From the NCBI RefSeq assembly GCF_900289145.1, contig NZ_OKQO01000013.1, positions 1 to 42,622 on the forward strand: 42,622 bases of DNA. Direction: 5' to 3'. This document shows positions 23,709-31,154 of this stretch, piece by piece. Source of the DNA: Neobittarella massiliensis (ex Bilen et al. 2018) (GTDB lineage Bacteria > Bacillota > Clostridia > Oscillospirales > Ruminococcaceae). How positions within the stretch are numbered: position 1 is the first letter of the stretch; each line of letters starts with the position of its first letter. A program made the translations under genes and the position numbers. The notes beneath the pieces were generated by a model. That model was not told the DNA's origin and ran no database searches. It saw nothing but the letters and a program-made list of their open reading frames with translations.

Positions 23709-24641
23709 TTACAGGCCGTAGCGCTCTCTGTACTGCTGGTAGGTCTTTTGGGCCAGCTGCTCGGCCTCCCTGCGCACGGCGGCCAGGTCTTTGCAGGGGC
23801 CGTACTGCATGACGTTGTAGCCGGCCGAGATGTTGGCCATGATACCGGCCATGACCGGGTCTTTGGTCTTGTGGTAGGCGTACATGGCCGCCCCGGTGGA
23901 GCAGTTGCCGCAGCCGGTGGCGTCGACTTGATCCATGAGAATGGAGTCGATGAGCCAGTGGTTTTGGCCCTCGATGGTGTACATGCCCCGCTTGCCGATG
24001 CGCATGATGCTAAAGGGGACCCCCAGGCTCTTCATACCGCGCAGCACCTCCTCCTCGGTGTCGACACCGAAGAGGACCTTGGCCTCGGGGTAGTTGATGG
24101 AGAACATCTCGATCTGCGAGCAGATCTGGCGGATGCGCTCCAGATTTTCGGGCACGGCGGAGGTGGCGCCGATCTCCCACATGAAGGTAAACTTCTTTTT
24201 GCGCTTGACCTCTAAAAGCTGATCCCAGAAGGTGTGATTTTCCAGGGAAATGGGGAAATACAGCACCGAATCCTGGTCGCAGGCGGCCTCGAACTGGTAG
24301 GGGTGCATCTCTAAAAAGCCCATGTTGATGGCGCCTTTATGCGCGCCGTGGACATACTCCCAGTCGTAGGTGCCGTCGTCGTGGTAGGTGAGGTAGTGGT
24401 GGGTGCAAAAGTCGCTCATGACGGTGATGCCCTGATAGGTGGCGCTGTTTTGCCGCATCCACTGACCGTAGTATTCATCGTAGTCGCTGCCCACGTTGGT
24501 GAGCATTTGACAGTCGTCATCCCACAGCTTGATGCCGGCGTAGGCAAAGATGGCCGGGCCGCCGATATGGGTGCCGCTGGTGGTGCCGTCGGGGTATTTG
24601 ACGGTATCGAGCATAATGTTGCCAGAACAGATATATTTCAT
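23709..24641 (-). CDS. PfkB-fold protein B with GCGN in place of GAGD
   Basis: 310 aa, ATG at 24641 with a weak AGAGAG ribosome site. The order of motifs is as in its neighbours: IGGPAIF (26-32), TNVGSDYDEYYGQW, NYPE (183-186) and ATGCGN (241-246) with Asn at the catalytic-base position, then CSTGAAMYAY. The post-motif helix DPVMAGIMANIS is nearly identical in gene C and similar in gene A, so duplication is clear. It is the middle gene, 26 bases from A and 37 from C. B and C look closer to each other than to A. Probably an assembled set, perhaps a hetero-oligomer (inference). Confidence 0.88.
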   Translation of the reverse strand: MKYICSGNIMLDTVKYPDGTTSGTHIGGPAIFAYAGIKLWDDDCQMLTNVGSDYDEYYGQWMRQNSATYQGITVMSDFCTHHYLTYHDDGTYDWEYVHGAHKGAINMGFLEMHPYQFEAACDQDSVLYFPISLENHTFWDQLLEVKRKKKFTFMWEIGATSAVPENLERIRQICSQIEMFSINYPEAKVLFGVDTEEEVLRGMKSLGVPFSIMRIGKRGMYTIEGQNHWLIDSILMDQVDATGCGNCSTGAAMYAYHKTKDPVMAGIMANISAGYNVMQYGPCKDLAAVRREAEQLAQKTYQQYRERYGL

Positions 24642-24678
24642 GATACTTCTCTCTTTACAGTGGTCGCCCCGACGGGGC

Positions 24679-25635
24679 CTACAGATCTTGTTTATTGAGG
24701 CCGTGCTGCTGCAGATAGTCAGCGTACATCTGCTGGGCGGTCTCCTCGGCGCGGGTGCGCATCTCGGGGGTGAACTGCTGGGTGAGACCGAACTGGCAGA
24801 TGTTATAGCCGGAGGAGATATTGGCCATGATGCCGGCCATGACCGGGTCGCGGGTGACGTAATAGGCGTACATGGCCGCGCCGGTGGAACAGTTGCCGCA
24901 GCCGGTCTGGTCGATGAATTTGCCCATATCTACGCTGGGGATGAGATAGTGCTTGTCGCCCTTGATGGTGTACATGCCGTTTTTGCCGTCGCGCATGATG
25001 ATAAACGGCACCCCCAGCGTTTTGAGGGCCGCCAGCGCGTCTTCGCGGGTGTCGACGCCAAAGAGGGACTTGGTCTCGGGGTAGTTGATGGAAAACTGCT
25101 CTACTTTGCAGTCGCTGATGATCTTTTTGATGCGGTCGAGGTACTCGGGGGTGCTGGTGACACCGGAGGCCTCCCACATGAACTCGAAACCGTTTTTCTC
25201 TTTGATGCGGGCAAACTCCTCCCAGAAGACGGGGTTGTAGGCGTCAAAAAAGAAGTAGACCGCCTTGGCGCCTTTGGTAAACTGCTCAATCTGCTCGGGT
25301 TTTACTTCCATGTAGCCCATCTCGGTGGCGTAGTCGTGTGGGGCCAGATTGGAGGCGCCGTAGGTGCCGTCCTCATTATAGGTGAGGATATTGTTGTGGG
25401 TGGTCTCGTGCACCACGGTGATGCCGTCGGTGCAGACCTGGTTTTTGCGGATCCAATCGCCGTAGAGGGCATTGTAGTCCTCGCCCACATTGGTGATCAT
25501 TGAGCAGCTGTCGTTCCAGATGCGGATGCCGGCATAGGCAAACGGGGACGGGCCGCCCATGTGGTACTCGGTGCAGCTGCCGTCCTGGTTCATGATGCTG
25601 TCGGTCATGGTGTTGCCAATTGCGATAAAGTCCAT
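24679..25635 (-). CDS. PfkB-fold protein C with GCGN in place of GAGD
   Basis: 318 aa, ATG at 25635 behind GAGGTG, first gene of the operon. MGGPSPFAYAG (26-36), TNVGEDYNALYGDW, NYPE (184-187) and DQTGCGN (242-248) followed by CSTGAAMYAYYVTRDP. The Asn replaces the Asp that removes the proton from the sugar hydroxyl in ribokinase-type enzymes. The rest of the fold, including the Mg-side N-x-x-E, is intact, so nucleotide binding may persist. No transporter, isomerase or aldolase accompanies the three genes. A leader of about 180 bases carries a terminator-like hairpin. Confidence 0.88.
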   Translation of the reverse strand: MDFIAIGNTMTDSIMNQDGSCTEYHMGGPSPFAYAGIRIWNDSCSMITNVGEDYNALYGDWIRKNQVCTDGITVVHETTHNNILTYNEDGTYGASNLAPHDYATEMGYMEVKPEQIEQFTKGAKAVYFFFDAYNPVFWEEFARIKEKNGFEFMWEASGVTSTPEYLDRIKKIISDCKVEQFSINYPETKSLFGVDTREDALAALKTLGVPFIIMRDGKNGMYTIKGDKHYLIPSVDMGKFIDQTGCGNCSTGAAMYAYYVTRDPVMAGIMANISSGYNICQFGLTQQFTPEMRTRAEETAQQMYADYLQQHGLNKQDL

Positions 25636-25726
25636 TTCATCACCTCAATAGTCGTTTTGCCGGATACCGGCACAGCGTGATCGATGTTTGCTGGGAGCCG
25701 CGGTACGGCGGGGCGCCGACCGCATG

Positions 25727-25757
25727 AAAACCCTGTGCAGGGGCGGCCTGCACAGGG
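25727..25757 (-). terminator. Leader hairpin of the three-kinase operon, possible attenuator
   Basis: A perfect 11-bp stem (25731-25741 with 25747-25757, 5-base loop) followed on the minus strand by TTTT (25730-25727). It lies between the promoter and the first kinase gene, so it could regulate read-through. Confidence 0.6.
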
Positions 25758-25819
25758 ATGAGGGCTATTTTTCAGCTGGACAGAGCGCCTGCCGCCCGCC
25801 AGTTGTTTTGCGTAATTTT

Positions 25820-25848
25820 ACTTTACTAGAAATGCATTTTAAAGTCAA
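25820..25848 (-). promoter_or_regulatory. Promoter of the three-kinase operon
   Basis: TTGACT (25848-25843), 17-base spacer, TAAAGT (25825-25820) in an AT-rich patch; about 185 bases before the first start codon. Confidence 0.75.
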
Positions 25849-25870
25849 TAAGCATAAAAGGCATTTTAAA
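25834..25870. repeat. Pair of 10-bp direct repeats at the kinase-operon promoter
   Basis: GCATTTTAAA at 25834-25843 and again at 25861-25870. One copy covers the spacer/-35 edge and the other lies just upstream of the -35, the layout of a two-site operator. Confidence 0.55.
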
Positions 25871-25984
25871 TTGCTGTTCATTTTTAGCACTATGTATAGT
25901 ATTTGCATTCATTTTTTAGAGTTCACGCCAAAACAAATTTAACGGGTCCGCTAGAAATGTGGGCCGAGACCAAAAAGTTTGCAC

Positions 25985-26015
25985 AAAAAAAGGGCAGCTG
26001 TTTTGACAGCTGCCC
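25985..26015 (-). terminator. Second terminator of the ABC operon
   Basis: 9-bp stem (25992-26000 with 26007-26015) followed on the minus strand by seven T; about 190 bases beyond a first terminator. Confidence 0.85.
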
Positions 26016-26119
26016 GACCGGGGCAAAAATTGGGCGCAACAGCGGCTGCTGGGCAGCCCATATACAGGGGCAAAGCGGCGGCCGCGCACCGCGGCATCAC
26101 TCATCACTGCATCGACACG

Positions 26120-26141
26120 CCCCCACCCCCCCACCCCCCCA
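26120..26141 (-). repeat. C-run repeat, G-rich on the minus strand
   Basis: Runs of 5, 7 and 7 C separated by single A (26120-26140). On the minus strand the G-runs could form a G-quadruplex, between the two terminators of the ABC operon. Confidence 0.5.
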
Positions 26142-26205
26142 CGACCGCCGCAGCGCGCCCCAGGCCGGGGCAAAGACCACGCCAATTCCGGCAGCAAAAC
26201 AGAAA

Positions 26206-26239
26206 AGAGCCGGGGCGCCGCTGCGGGCGCCCCGGCTCT
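26206..26239 (-). terminator. Terminator of the GntR/ABC operon
   Basis: Perfect 14-bp stem (26206-26219 with 26226-26239) followed on the minus strand by TTTTC; 30 bases past the permease gene. Confidence 0.85.
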
Positions 26240-26268
26240 GGCATGAACACTGGCCGTGCAGAGGCCGC

Positions 26269-26985
26269 TCAGCTGACGCTGGCGCGGCGGGTGGCCAGGT
26301 AGGAAAAAACGGAAAACACGGCGCTGATGGCCAGGAAGAAGAGCACCGGCAGGCCCATTTGCAGGCCGCCCTCTGCAAAGCCCAAGGCCTGCGACAGCAC
26401 CTTTAGCAACCACCGGGTCGCGGTGCCGCCCAACAGCTGAAAGTCGAGTACCGGAAACAGCACCAGCACCGCCAGCGGCAGGATGAGCATAAACAGCAGC
26501 CGCTGCAGGCGGCCCAGGCGCTGGTACAGCGCGGCCATGAAGTAGGTGATGGTGGCGATGGCAAAGTAGAGACTACAGCCCCACAGGAGCTGCCAGATAA
26601 GGCCGGGCAGCTGGCTTTGGCCGTAGAGCTGGGTAAAGGTGCTGCGGTAGCCCCAAAGCGGCAACAGCAGGCGGCTGTTGAGCACATCTATCGCCGCCGC
26701 CAGCAGCGACACCACCGCGAACTGGCAGAGAAAGCTGCGCAGCATCGATTTGCGGGAGTAGCCGTTTTGGATGAGAAAACGAAAGTCTTCGGAGAAGGTA
26801 AAGACCCCCAAAAAGCCCATAAAGACAGCGGTGCTGGTCTCGAGCCCCGCTACGCCGAGCTGCCCGTCGGTGGAGACGGCGACGATGGCGGCCACGGCGA
26901 TGATCGCGTAGATGACCCCGTAAAAAATGGCCAGCGCCTTGCCGCTGGAGCGCAGCTGGTAGCCGATAGATGCTTTTAGGTTCAC
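26269..26985 (-). CDS. ABC transporter permease
   Basis: 238 aa from GTG 26985 (behind AAAAAGGAGG; the GTGA overlaps the stop of the ATPase gene). Six hydrophobic segments are visible, the first around residues 15-40 (KALAIFYGVIYAIIAVAAIV) and the last around 212-230; no extracytoplasmic domain. It resembles ABC-2-type permeases that pair with YtrB/BcrA-like ATPases. With the GntR regulator and ATPase it makes a small three-gene exporter-type operon. The substrate is unknown; related operons respond to cell-wall antibiotics (known for ytr-type systems). Confidence 0.87.
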   Translation of the reverse strand: MNLKASIGYQLRSSGKALAIFYGVIYAIIAVAAIVAVSTDGQLGVAGLETSTAVFMGFLGVFTFSEDFRFLIQNGYSRKSMLRSFLCQFAVVSLLAAAIDVLNSRLLLPLWGYRSTFTQLYGQSQLPGLIWQLLWGCSLYFAIATITYFMAALYQRLGRLQRLLFMLILPLAVLVLFPVLDFQLLGGTATRWLLKVLSQALGFAEGGLQMGLPVLFFLAISAVFSVFSYLATRRASVS

Positions 26986-27848
26986 TGTTCCCCCTCCTTT
27001 TTGGTGAGCTCGACAAAGAGCTTTTGCAGGTTGAGTTTAGAGAGCTCGAGACCGCTGTCGCAGAGCGCCTGCCGGTCGCAGCTGCCCAGAATATAGGCTG
27101 TTTTGAGCCCGCCGAGCACATCTTCGCCGATGACCTTTTTGCCGGCGGCATAGGCGTCGACATCGCCGGCCTTACCGGATACACAGTAGCCGCTATCGAG
27201 CAGCGACTGCACCGACTGGCTCATGAGCAGACGGCCCTCGTCGATGATGGCGATCTCCTCGATGAGGTTGGCCACCTCCTCGATAAGGTGGGTGGCGATG
27301 ATGATGGTGCGGGGCTCGTCGGCGTAGTTTTTGAGCAGGAGGTGATAAAACATCTCGCGGTGATTGGCGTCGAGGCCCAGCACCGGCTCGTCTAAAAACA
27401 GGTAGGGCACATCCAGACACAGCGCCACGATGAGCTTGAAGATGGAGGTGTAGCCGGTGGACAGCTCTTTGACCCGCTTTTTGATGTTGAGGCCGAACTG
27501 CTGGGCCAACACCTGCGCCTGTTGGCGGTCAAAGCTGCCGTAGAACCGCTCGCTCCAGCGAAAGACATCGCGCACCCGCATGTCTTTGGGGTAGAGGTTT
27601 TTTTCGCTCATCATGTAGAGCTTTTTTTGGGCGCGGTCGTTTTCACAGGCGGGCTCGCCGTCGATGAGCACCTGACCGCTGTCGGCAAACAGCCGGTTGG
27701 CGGCGATGCCCAGCAGGGTGGATTTGCCCGCCCCGTTACGCCCCAGCAGGCCGTAGATCTTGCCCGGCTGGAAGGTGAGCGAGACGTTTTGCAGCGCCAC
27801 GTTGTCGCCAAATCGCTTAGTCAGCTCCTGTATCTGTATCCCGGTCAT
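26982..27848 (-). CDS. ABC transporter ATP-binding protein
   Basis: 288 aa, ATG at 27848 inside the end of the GntR gene. Walker A GLLGRNGAGKST (about 34-45), a signature ELSTGYTSIFK in place of LSGGQ (the form common in YtrB-like ATPases), Walker B YLFLDEPVLGLD and H-loop ATHLIEE. The C-terminal ~70 residues are the non-conserved regulatory part of these subunits. It drives the cognate permease downstream. Coupled translation with both neighbours. Confidence 0.92.
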   Translation of the reverse strand: MTGIQIQELTKRFGDNVALQNVSLTFQPGKIYGLLGRNGAGKSTLLGIAANRLFADSGQVLIDGEPACENDRAQKKLYMMSEKNLYPKDMRVRDVFRWSERFYGSFDRQQAQVLAQQFGLNIKKRVKELSTGYTSIFKLIVALCLDVPYLFLDEPVLGLDANHREMFYHLLLKNYADEPRTIIIATHLIEEVANLIEEIAIIDEGRLLMSQSVQSLLDSGYCVSGKAGDVDAYAAGKKVIGEDVLGGLKTAYILGSCDRQALCDSGLELSKLNLQKLFVELTKKEGEQ

Positions 27849-28212
27849 CGGTATAACCCCTTTCTATCAGTGCCACGACCTGCTCGCGAGTCAGGTCGAG
27901 TTTTTTGGCCTCGGCCACCAAGCTGGCCACGTAGCGGTCGAAAAAACTCTGTTGCCGCTTGGCCCGTATACGCGCGCAGGCGCCTTCTTTTACAAACATG
28001 CCCAGACCCCTCTTTTTAAATAAGATCTCCTGCTCGACGAGCAGGTTCATCCCCTTGAGCACGGTGTGGGGGTTTATCTGCCACTGGGCCGATATTTCGG
28101 TCGTGGATGGCACCTGCTGCCCCTCGGGGAACACACCGGTGAACACGGCGTCTTCTATTTGATCGGCTATCTGCAAAAAGATGGGCCGGTCACCGCTGGT
28201 ATCGATCTGCAA
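27817..28212 (-). CDS. GntR-family transcriptional regulator, YtrA subfamily
   Basis: 131 aa from TTG 28212, with AAAGGCGG about 10 bases upstream. N-terminal winged helix (about 8-72: RPIFLQIADQIEDAVFTG, then VPSTTEISAQWQINPHTVLKGMNLL), followed by a short ~50-residue helical tail, as in YtrA-type repressors. It overlaps the ATPase gene by 32 bases and is the first gene of the operon. A palindrome just after the -10 is its likely autoregulatory site; the inducer is not known. Confidence 0.9.
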   Translation of the reverse strand: MQIDTSGDRPIFLQIADQIEDAVFTGVFPEGQQVPSTTEISAQWQINPHTVLKGMNLLVEQEILFKKRGLGMFVKEGACARIRAKRQQSFFDRYVASLVAEAKKLDLTREQVVALIERGYTDDRDTDTGAD

Positions 28213-28243
28213 TCCGCACGCCGCCTTTCTGGTTTGATGGTTT

Positions 28244-28257
28244 GTTACTCATGTAAC
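28244..28257. promoter_or_regulatory. Likely GntR operator
   Basis: GTTAC-N4-GTAAC inverted repeat (28244-28248 and 28253-28257), 11 bases past the -10 of the GntR/ABC promoter, so binding would block initiation. Confidence 0.6.
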
Positions 28258-28268
28258 TAACTGACTAA

Positions 28269-28297
28269 ACTATACCACGGCCGGGAACTGCTGTCAA
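28269..28297 (-). promoter_or_regulatory. Promoter of GntR/ABC operon
   Basis: TTGACA (28297-28292), 17-base spacer, TATAGT (28274-28269) with extended TGG; near-consensus. Confidence 0.88.
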
Positions 28298-28393
28298 GGA
28301 AAATATTTTAGACCCAAAACTGCGCCCGGTGACACTTATTATATAGGGGAGCTCTTTTAGGGGGCCTGGGGGGCGGCAGTGCCCCTGCGGCCG

Positions 28394-28437
28394 GGCGGGG
28401 ATAAGAGCGCCGTGCTCCCCCCGCTCTTATCCCCGCC
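28394..28437 (+). other. Stable 15-bp leader hairpin
   Basis: Perfect 15-bp stem (28394-28408 with 28423-28437, 14-base C-rich loop) about 20 bases before the ribosome site of the 105-aa gene. No T-run, so an RNA-level control or stability element is more likely than a terminator. Confidence 0.6.
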
Positions 28438-28472
28438 CCCCACCTGTAGACGGCAAAAAGAGGAGGATCTCT

Positions 28473-28790
28473 ATGCGACCCATCAACGACTGCGACCTGC
28501 CCCCCACCGGCGACCAGACCCTGCACCTTTTGGAGGACTTGGCGGCGGCGGTAAAGCTGCCCTACCTGTCGGATCTGCGGGCCCTGACTGTCTACCCGCT
28601 TTTGCTGTGTGCGCTGGACGGGATCTTACCGGCGCAGTACGCGCCGGCCGACTGGCGCGACGCCCTGCACTACTTTGCCGGCAAGCAGGCGCCCCTGTCC
28701 GCTACGGCGGCGCAGATAAAAGAGCTGCTGGTGGGCTACCTCTCGCGCGAGCTGGACCGGGCGGCACAGCCGCCGGCGAGCCGGCATTGA
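28473..28790 (+). CDS. Small protein of unknown function (105 aa)
   Basis: ATG at 28473 has an excellent AGAGGAGGA ribosome site 7 bases upstream, the main reason to accept the gene. The product is soluble, with no signal peptide or membrane segment: a predicted helical first half (HLLEDLAAAVKLPYLSDLRA) and a helical end (AAQIKELLVGYLSREL). I recognise no family. A large leader hairpin precedes it and a bidirectional terminator follows 130 bases later. The opposite strand's frames here are shadows. Confidence 0.7.
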   Translation: MRPINDCDLPPTGDQTLHLLEDLAAAVKLPYLSDLRALTVYPLLLCALDGILPAQYAPADWRDALHYFAGKQAPLSATAAQIKELLVGYLSRELDRAAQPPASRH

Positions 28791-28921
28791 CCGACCTGTA
28801 TGATGACTGGCCTCTGCGCGGGCGGCGGGTGCTGTCCGCGCTGTTTTGGGCTCGCCCGGCCACACCCCCACACACAGTGGCCAGACGGGCTATATGCTCC
28901 TTCTGCTGTGGTCGGCACAGC

Positions 28922-28953
28922 AAAAAAAGACACCCCCAGGGGTGTCTTTTTTT
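28922..28953. terminator. Bidirectional terminator
   Basis: A 15-bp stem of A7-GACACCCC with GGGGTGTC-T7 (28922-28936 with 28939-28953), between the 105-aa gene and the convergent Crp/Fnr gene. Confidence 0.9.
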
Positions 28954-29049
28954 ATAGCCGTAGACATGCTGTGCATGTATTTGACGCGCCCGGCGGGCAC
29001 AGAGGAAGCGAATGGTCAGAGGGGGCTGAGACAGCCGGCCGGACATGTG

Positions 29050-29730
29050 TCAGGGCCGGCCCTGCTGCATGGCATTGGCCAGCTGCCGCAGGGCCGCGAC
29101 ATCGCGCAGGGTATAGCTGTGACCCTGCTTTTCGAGATAGCCGCGGCAAACGAAGTCGCTGAGCGTCTGCTGCAGGTGGCGGTAAGAGACCCCCAGGTAC
29201 TCCGCCGCGTCGACGTTGCGCTCGCGGTACTGGTCGCCGCAGGCGGCGGTGAGCAAAAACTCGGCCAGCCGGTTGGCCAGCGGATAGCCGTGGGTGCGCA
29301 CGATGGTGCGCTCCATGCGCCGGCTCTTTTCGCCCAGGTAGGTGCCGAGAAAGCGGAGGAACTTGACATCGTTTAACAGCGCGTGACGGCAGGTATCGAA
29401 GGGCAGCACCAGCAGCCAGCAGTTGGTCAGGGCGCGAATACCCAGCGTCTCGCCCGGGACGCCGAGCAGCTCCAGCTCGCCGAAAAAGCAGGTGGCCTGC
29501 GGAAAGTCCAGCAGCACCGATTTGCCGTTGGGCAGGCTCTCGGACAGGCGGGCGCGGCCGGAGACCAGATAGATCAGCCGGTCGACCGGGTTTCCCTCAC
29601 GCAGGATGTGCGCTCCCCGCGCGGCGCGATACAGCCGCACCACCTCCGCCACCGGGAAGGAGAAATAGTCGCCAAAGCCGGAGCGATCGATAAATCGCTG
29701 CCGCAGCGGCTCATCAAATACCTCTTTCAA
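29050..29730 (-). CDS. Crp/Fnr-family regulator, YeiL-like
   Basis: 226 aa from TTG 29730, with AAAAAGGGGG 9 bases upstream; a longer frame upstream would cross its own promoter. N-terminal cyclic-nucleotide-type sensor domain (about 25-130: REGNPVDRLIYLVSGRARLS, GKSVLLDFPQATCFFGELELLG) and a Crp winged helix (about 150-215: NVDAAEYLGVSYRHLQQTLSDF). I recall close similarity to E. coli YeiL, which is also encoded beside rihB. It is divergent from the rihB-like gene here, so it likely activates nucleoside salvage. Two cysteines in the sensor domain (ATCFFGE, TNCWLL) might bind metal or FeS; unproven. Confidence 0.88.
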   Translation of the reverse strand: MKEVFDEPLRQRFIDRSGFGDYFSFPVAEVVRLYRAARGAHILREGNPVDRLIYLVSGRARLSESLPNGKSVLLDFPQATCFFGELELLGVPGETLGIRALTNCWLLVLPFDTCRHALLNDVKFLRFLGTYLGEKSRRMERTIVRTHGYPLANRLAEFLLTAACGDQYRERNVDAAEYLGVSYRHLQQTLSDFVCRGYLEKQGHSYTLRDVAALRQLANAMQQGRP

Positions 29731-29759
29731 ATAAATCGGCCCCCTTTTTGCCAAAACTC

Positions 29760-29771
29760 GGAGATTTCTCC
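29760..29771. promoter_or_regulatory. Palindrome in the yeiL-rihB divergent region
   Basis: GGAGA-TT-TCTCC, a perfect inverted repeat just upstream of the rihB-like promoter and downstream of the regulator's own -10. Candidate binding site of the Crp/Fnr protein. Confidence 0.5.
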
Positions 29772-29800
29772 TATCTGCAGCATACGGCAAAACGTACAAT
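29772..29800 (+). promoter_or_regulatory. Candidate promoter of the rihB-like gene
   Basis: TACAAT at 29795-29800 with a poor -35 (TATCTG, 17 bases upstream); a weak -35 fits an activator-dependent promoter. Confidence 0.4.
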
Positions 29801-29808
29801 AAAGTCAA
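29779..29808 (-). promoter_or_regulatory. Promoter of the Crp/Fnr regulator gene
   Basis: Minus-strand TTGACT (29808-29803), 18-base spacer, TATGCT (29784-29779). It overlaps the divergent rihB-side promoter, so the two compete. Confidence 0.65.
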
Positions 29809-29853
29809 TGGAAGAGCGCGGTGTTCACGCCGCATGACAAAAAGGAGATCACT

Positions 29854-30786
29854 ATGGAAAAACGCAAGATCATTTTGGACTGTGACCCGGGCCACGACGA
29901 CGCGATCGCCATTTTGTTGGCAGCCAGCCACCCGGCCATCGACCTGATGGCCATCACTGTGGTGGCGGGCAACCAGACTTTGGACAAGACGCTGCCCAAC
30001 GCGCTGCACGTGTGCCAGTACCTGGATATCGATGTGCCGGTGTACGGGGGCATGCCGCTGCCGCTGGTGCGAAAACAGGTGGTGGCCGATATGATCCACG
30101 GCGAGAGCGGCCTGGACGGCCCCGTGTTTGAGCCGCTGCAGCGCCAGGCGGAGGAGGAGAACGCCGTCAACTACATCATCCGCACGCTGATGGCCTCGGA
30201 CGGAGACATTACGCTGGTGCCGGTGGGGCCGCTGACCAACATTGCCGTGGCCATGCGTATGGAGCCGCGCATCATCCCCAAGATCCGGGAGATCGTGCTG
30301 ATGGGCGGCGCCTACGGGCTAGGCAACATCACCCCGGCGGCCGAGTTCAACCTGTATGCCGACCCGGAGGCGGCCGACGTGGTATTTCGCTCGGGCGCGC
30401 CCATTGTGATGATGGGGCTGGACCTGACCAACCAGACGGTGTGCACCCCCGACATCATCGAGCGCATGGAGCGGCTGGACAACCGGGCCGCCCACCTGTT
30501 CGGCGACATTATGCGCTTTACACTCAAGACCGCCCACGAGTGCTTTGGCCTGGATGCCGGCCCGATGCACGATGTGACCTGTGTGGCCTACCTGATCGCA
30601 CCGGAGCTGTTTACCATGCGGGACATGTACACCGAGATAGACCTGGAACACGGCCCCAGCTACGGGCGCACCGTGTGCGACTGGTCGGGCTATATGGGCA
30701 AGACGCCCAACAGCAAGGTGGGCATCACGCTGGACCTGGACAAATTTTGGGACATGGTGGAGGGGGCCATCTCGAAATTTGCCTGA
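29854..30786 (+). CDS. rihB: Ribonucleoside hydrolase, RihB-like
   Basis: 310 aa, ATG at 29854 behind AAAAGGAG. The nucleoside-hydrolase metal motif DCDPGHDDA (9-17) is complete, followed by [20 protein letters not shown] and [13 protein letters not shown], and [12 protein letters not shown] supplies the late His-Asp pair. Long stretches match what I recall of E. coli RihB (pyrimidine-preferring, splits cytidine and uridine to base and ribose). It sits next to a YeiL-like regulator as in E. coli. Ribose would be handled by the downstream kinase. Single gene with its own terminator. Confidence 0.94.
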   Translation: MEKRKIILDCDPGHDDAIAILLAASHPAIDLMAITVVAGNQTLDKTLPNALHVCQYLDIDVPVYGGMPLPLVRKQVVADMIHGESGLDGPVFEPLQRQAEEENAVNYIIRTLMASDGDITLVPVGPLTNIAVAMRMEPRIIPKIREIVLMGGAYGLGNITPAAEFNLYADPEAADVVFRSGAPIVMMGLDLTNQTVCTPDIIERMERLDNRAAHLFGDIMRFTLKTAHECFGLDAGPMHDVTCVAYLIAPELFTMRDMYTEIDLEHGPSYGRTVCDWSGYMGKTPNSKVGITLDLDKFWDMVEGAISKFA

Positions 30787-30830
30787 TAGCTGCGCCGCTA
30801 TGAGCGCACATCAGCTGCTGTCATTTTTTT

Positions 30831-30869
30831 AAAAAGGAACCGCCGGGCAATGCTCGGCGGCTCCTTTTT
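30831..30869 (+). terminator. Terminator of the rihB-like gene
   Basis: AAAAAGGA...CCGCCG hairpin (30831-30849 with 30851-30869, two mismatches) ending in TTTTT. Confidence 0.85.
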
Positions 30870-31052
30870 GTACGGGCGGCGGTGGGGCGGTGACTCACCG
30901 GCCTTAAAGGGCCAGGTGGACCCCCAGCTGGTATGCGGGCGCGGCAGCAGTGGGGCGGGACCCGACAGCCGGTAAAGCGTGCATTTGTGTACTATGGGCA
31001 ATGCAGCCGCTTTTTTTGCACCACTTTGCGGATAGAATGACCGACAGCGGTG

Positions 31053-31070
31053 TGTTATGATGTGCATAAC
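31053..31070 (+). promoter_or_regulatory. Promoter/operator of the BtpA-PfkB operon
   Basis: Extended -10 TGT-TATGAT at 31053-31061. An inverted repeat GTTATG-N5-CATAAC (31054-31059 and 31065-31070) overlaps the -10 and the start point, so a bound repressor would block transcription. Confidence 0.6.
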
Positions 31071-31154
31071 CTGTAAGACAGTGGCCTGCCGCGCGTGCCT
31101 GACCGGCGGCCACGGCGGCGCGGCACGCGCCACGACCATAAGGAGCGCACAGCT

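Noticed and set aside
26120-26141. Start of a CRISPR array
   Set aside because: Short C-runs split by single A, no spacers and no cas genes; no CRISPR array seen anywhere in the window.
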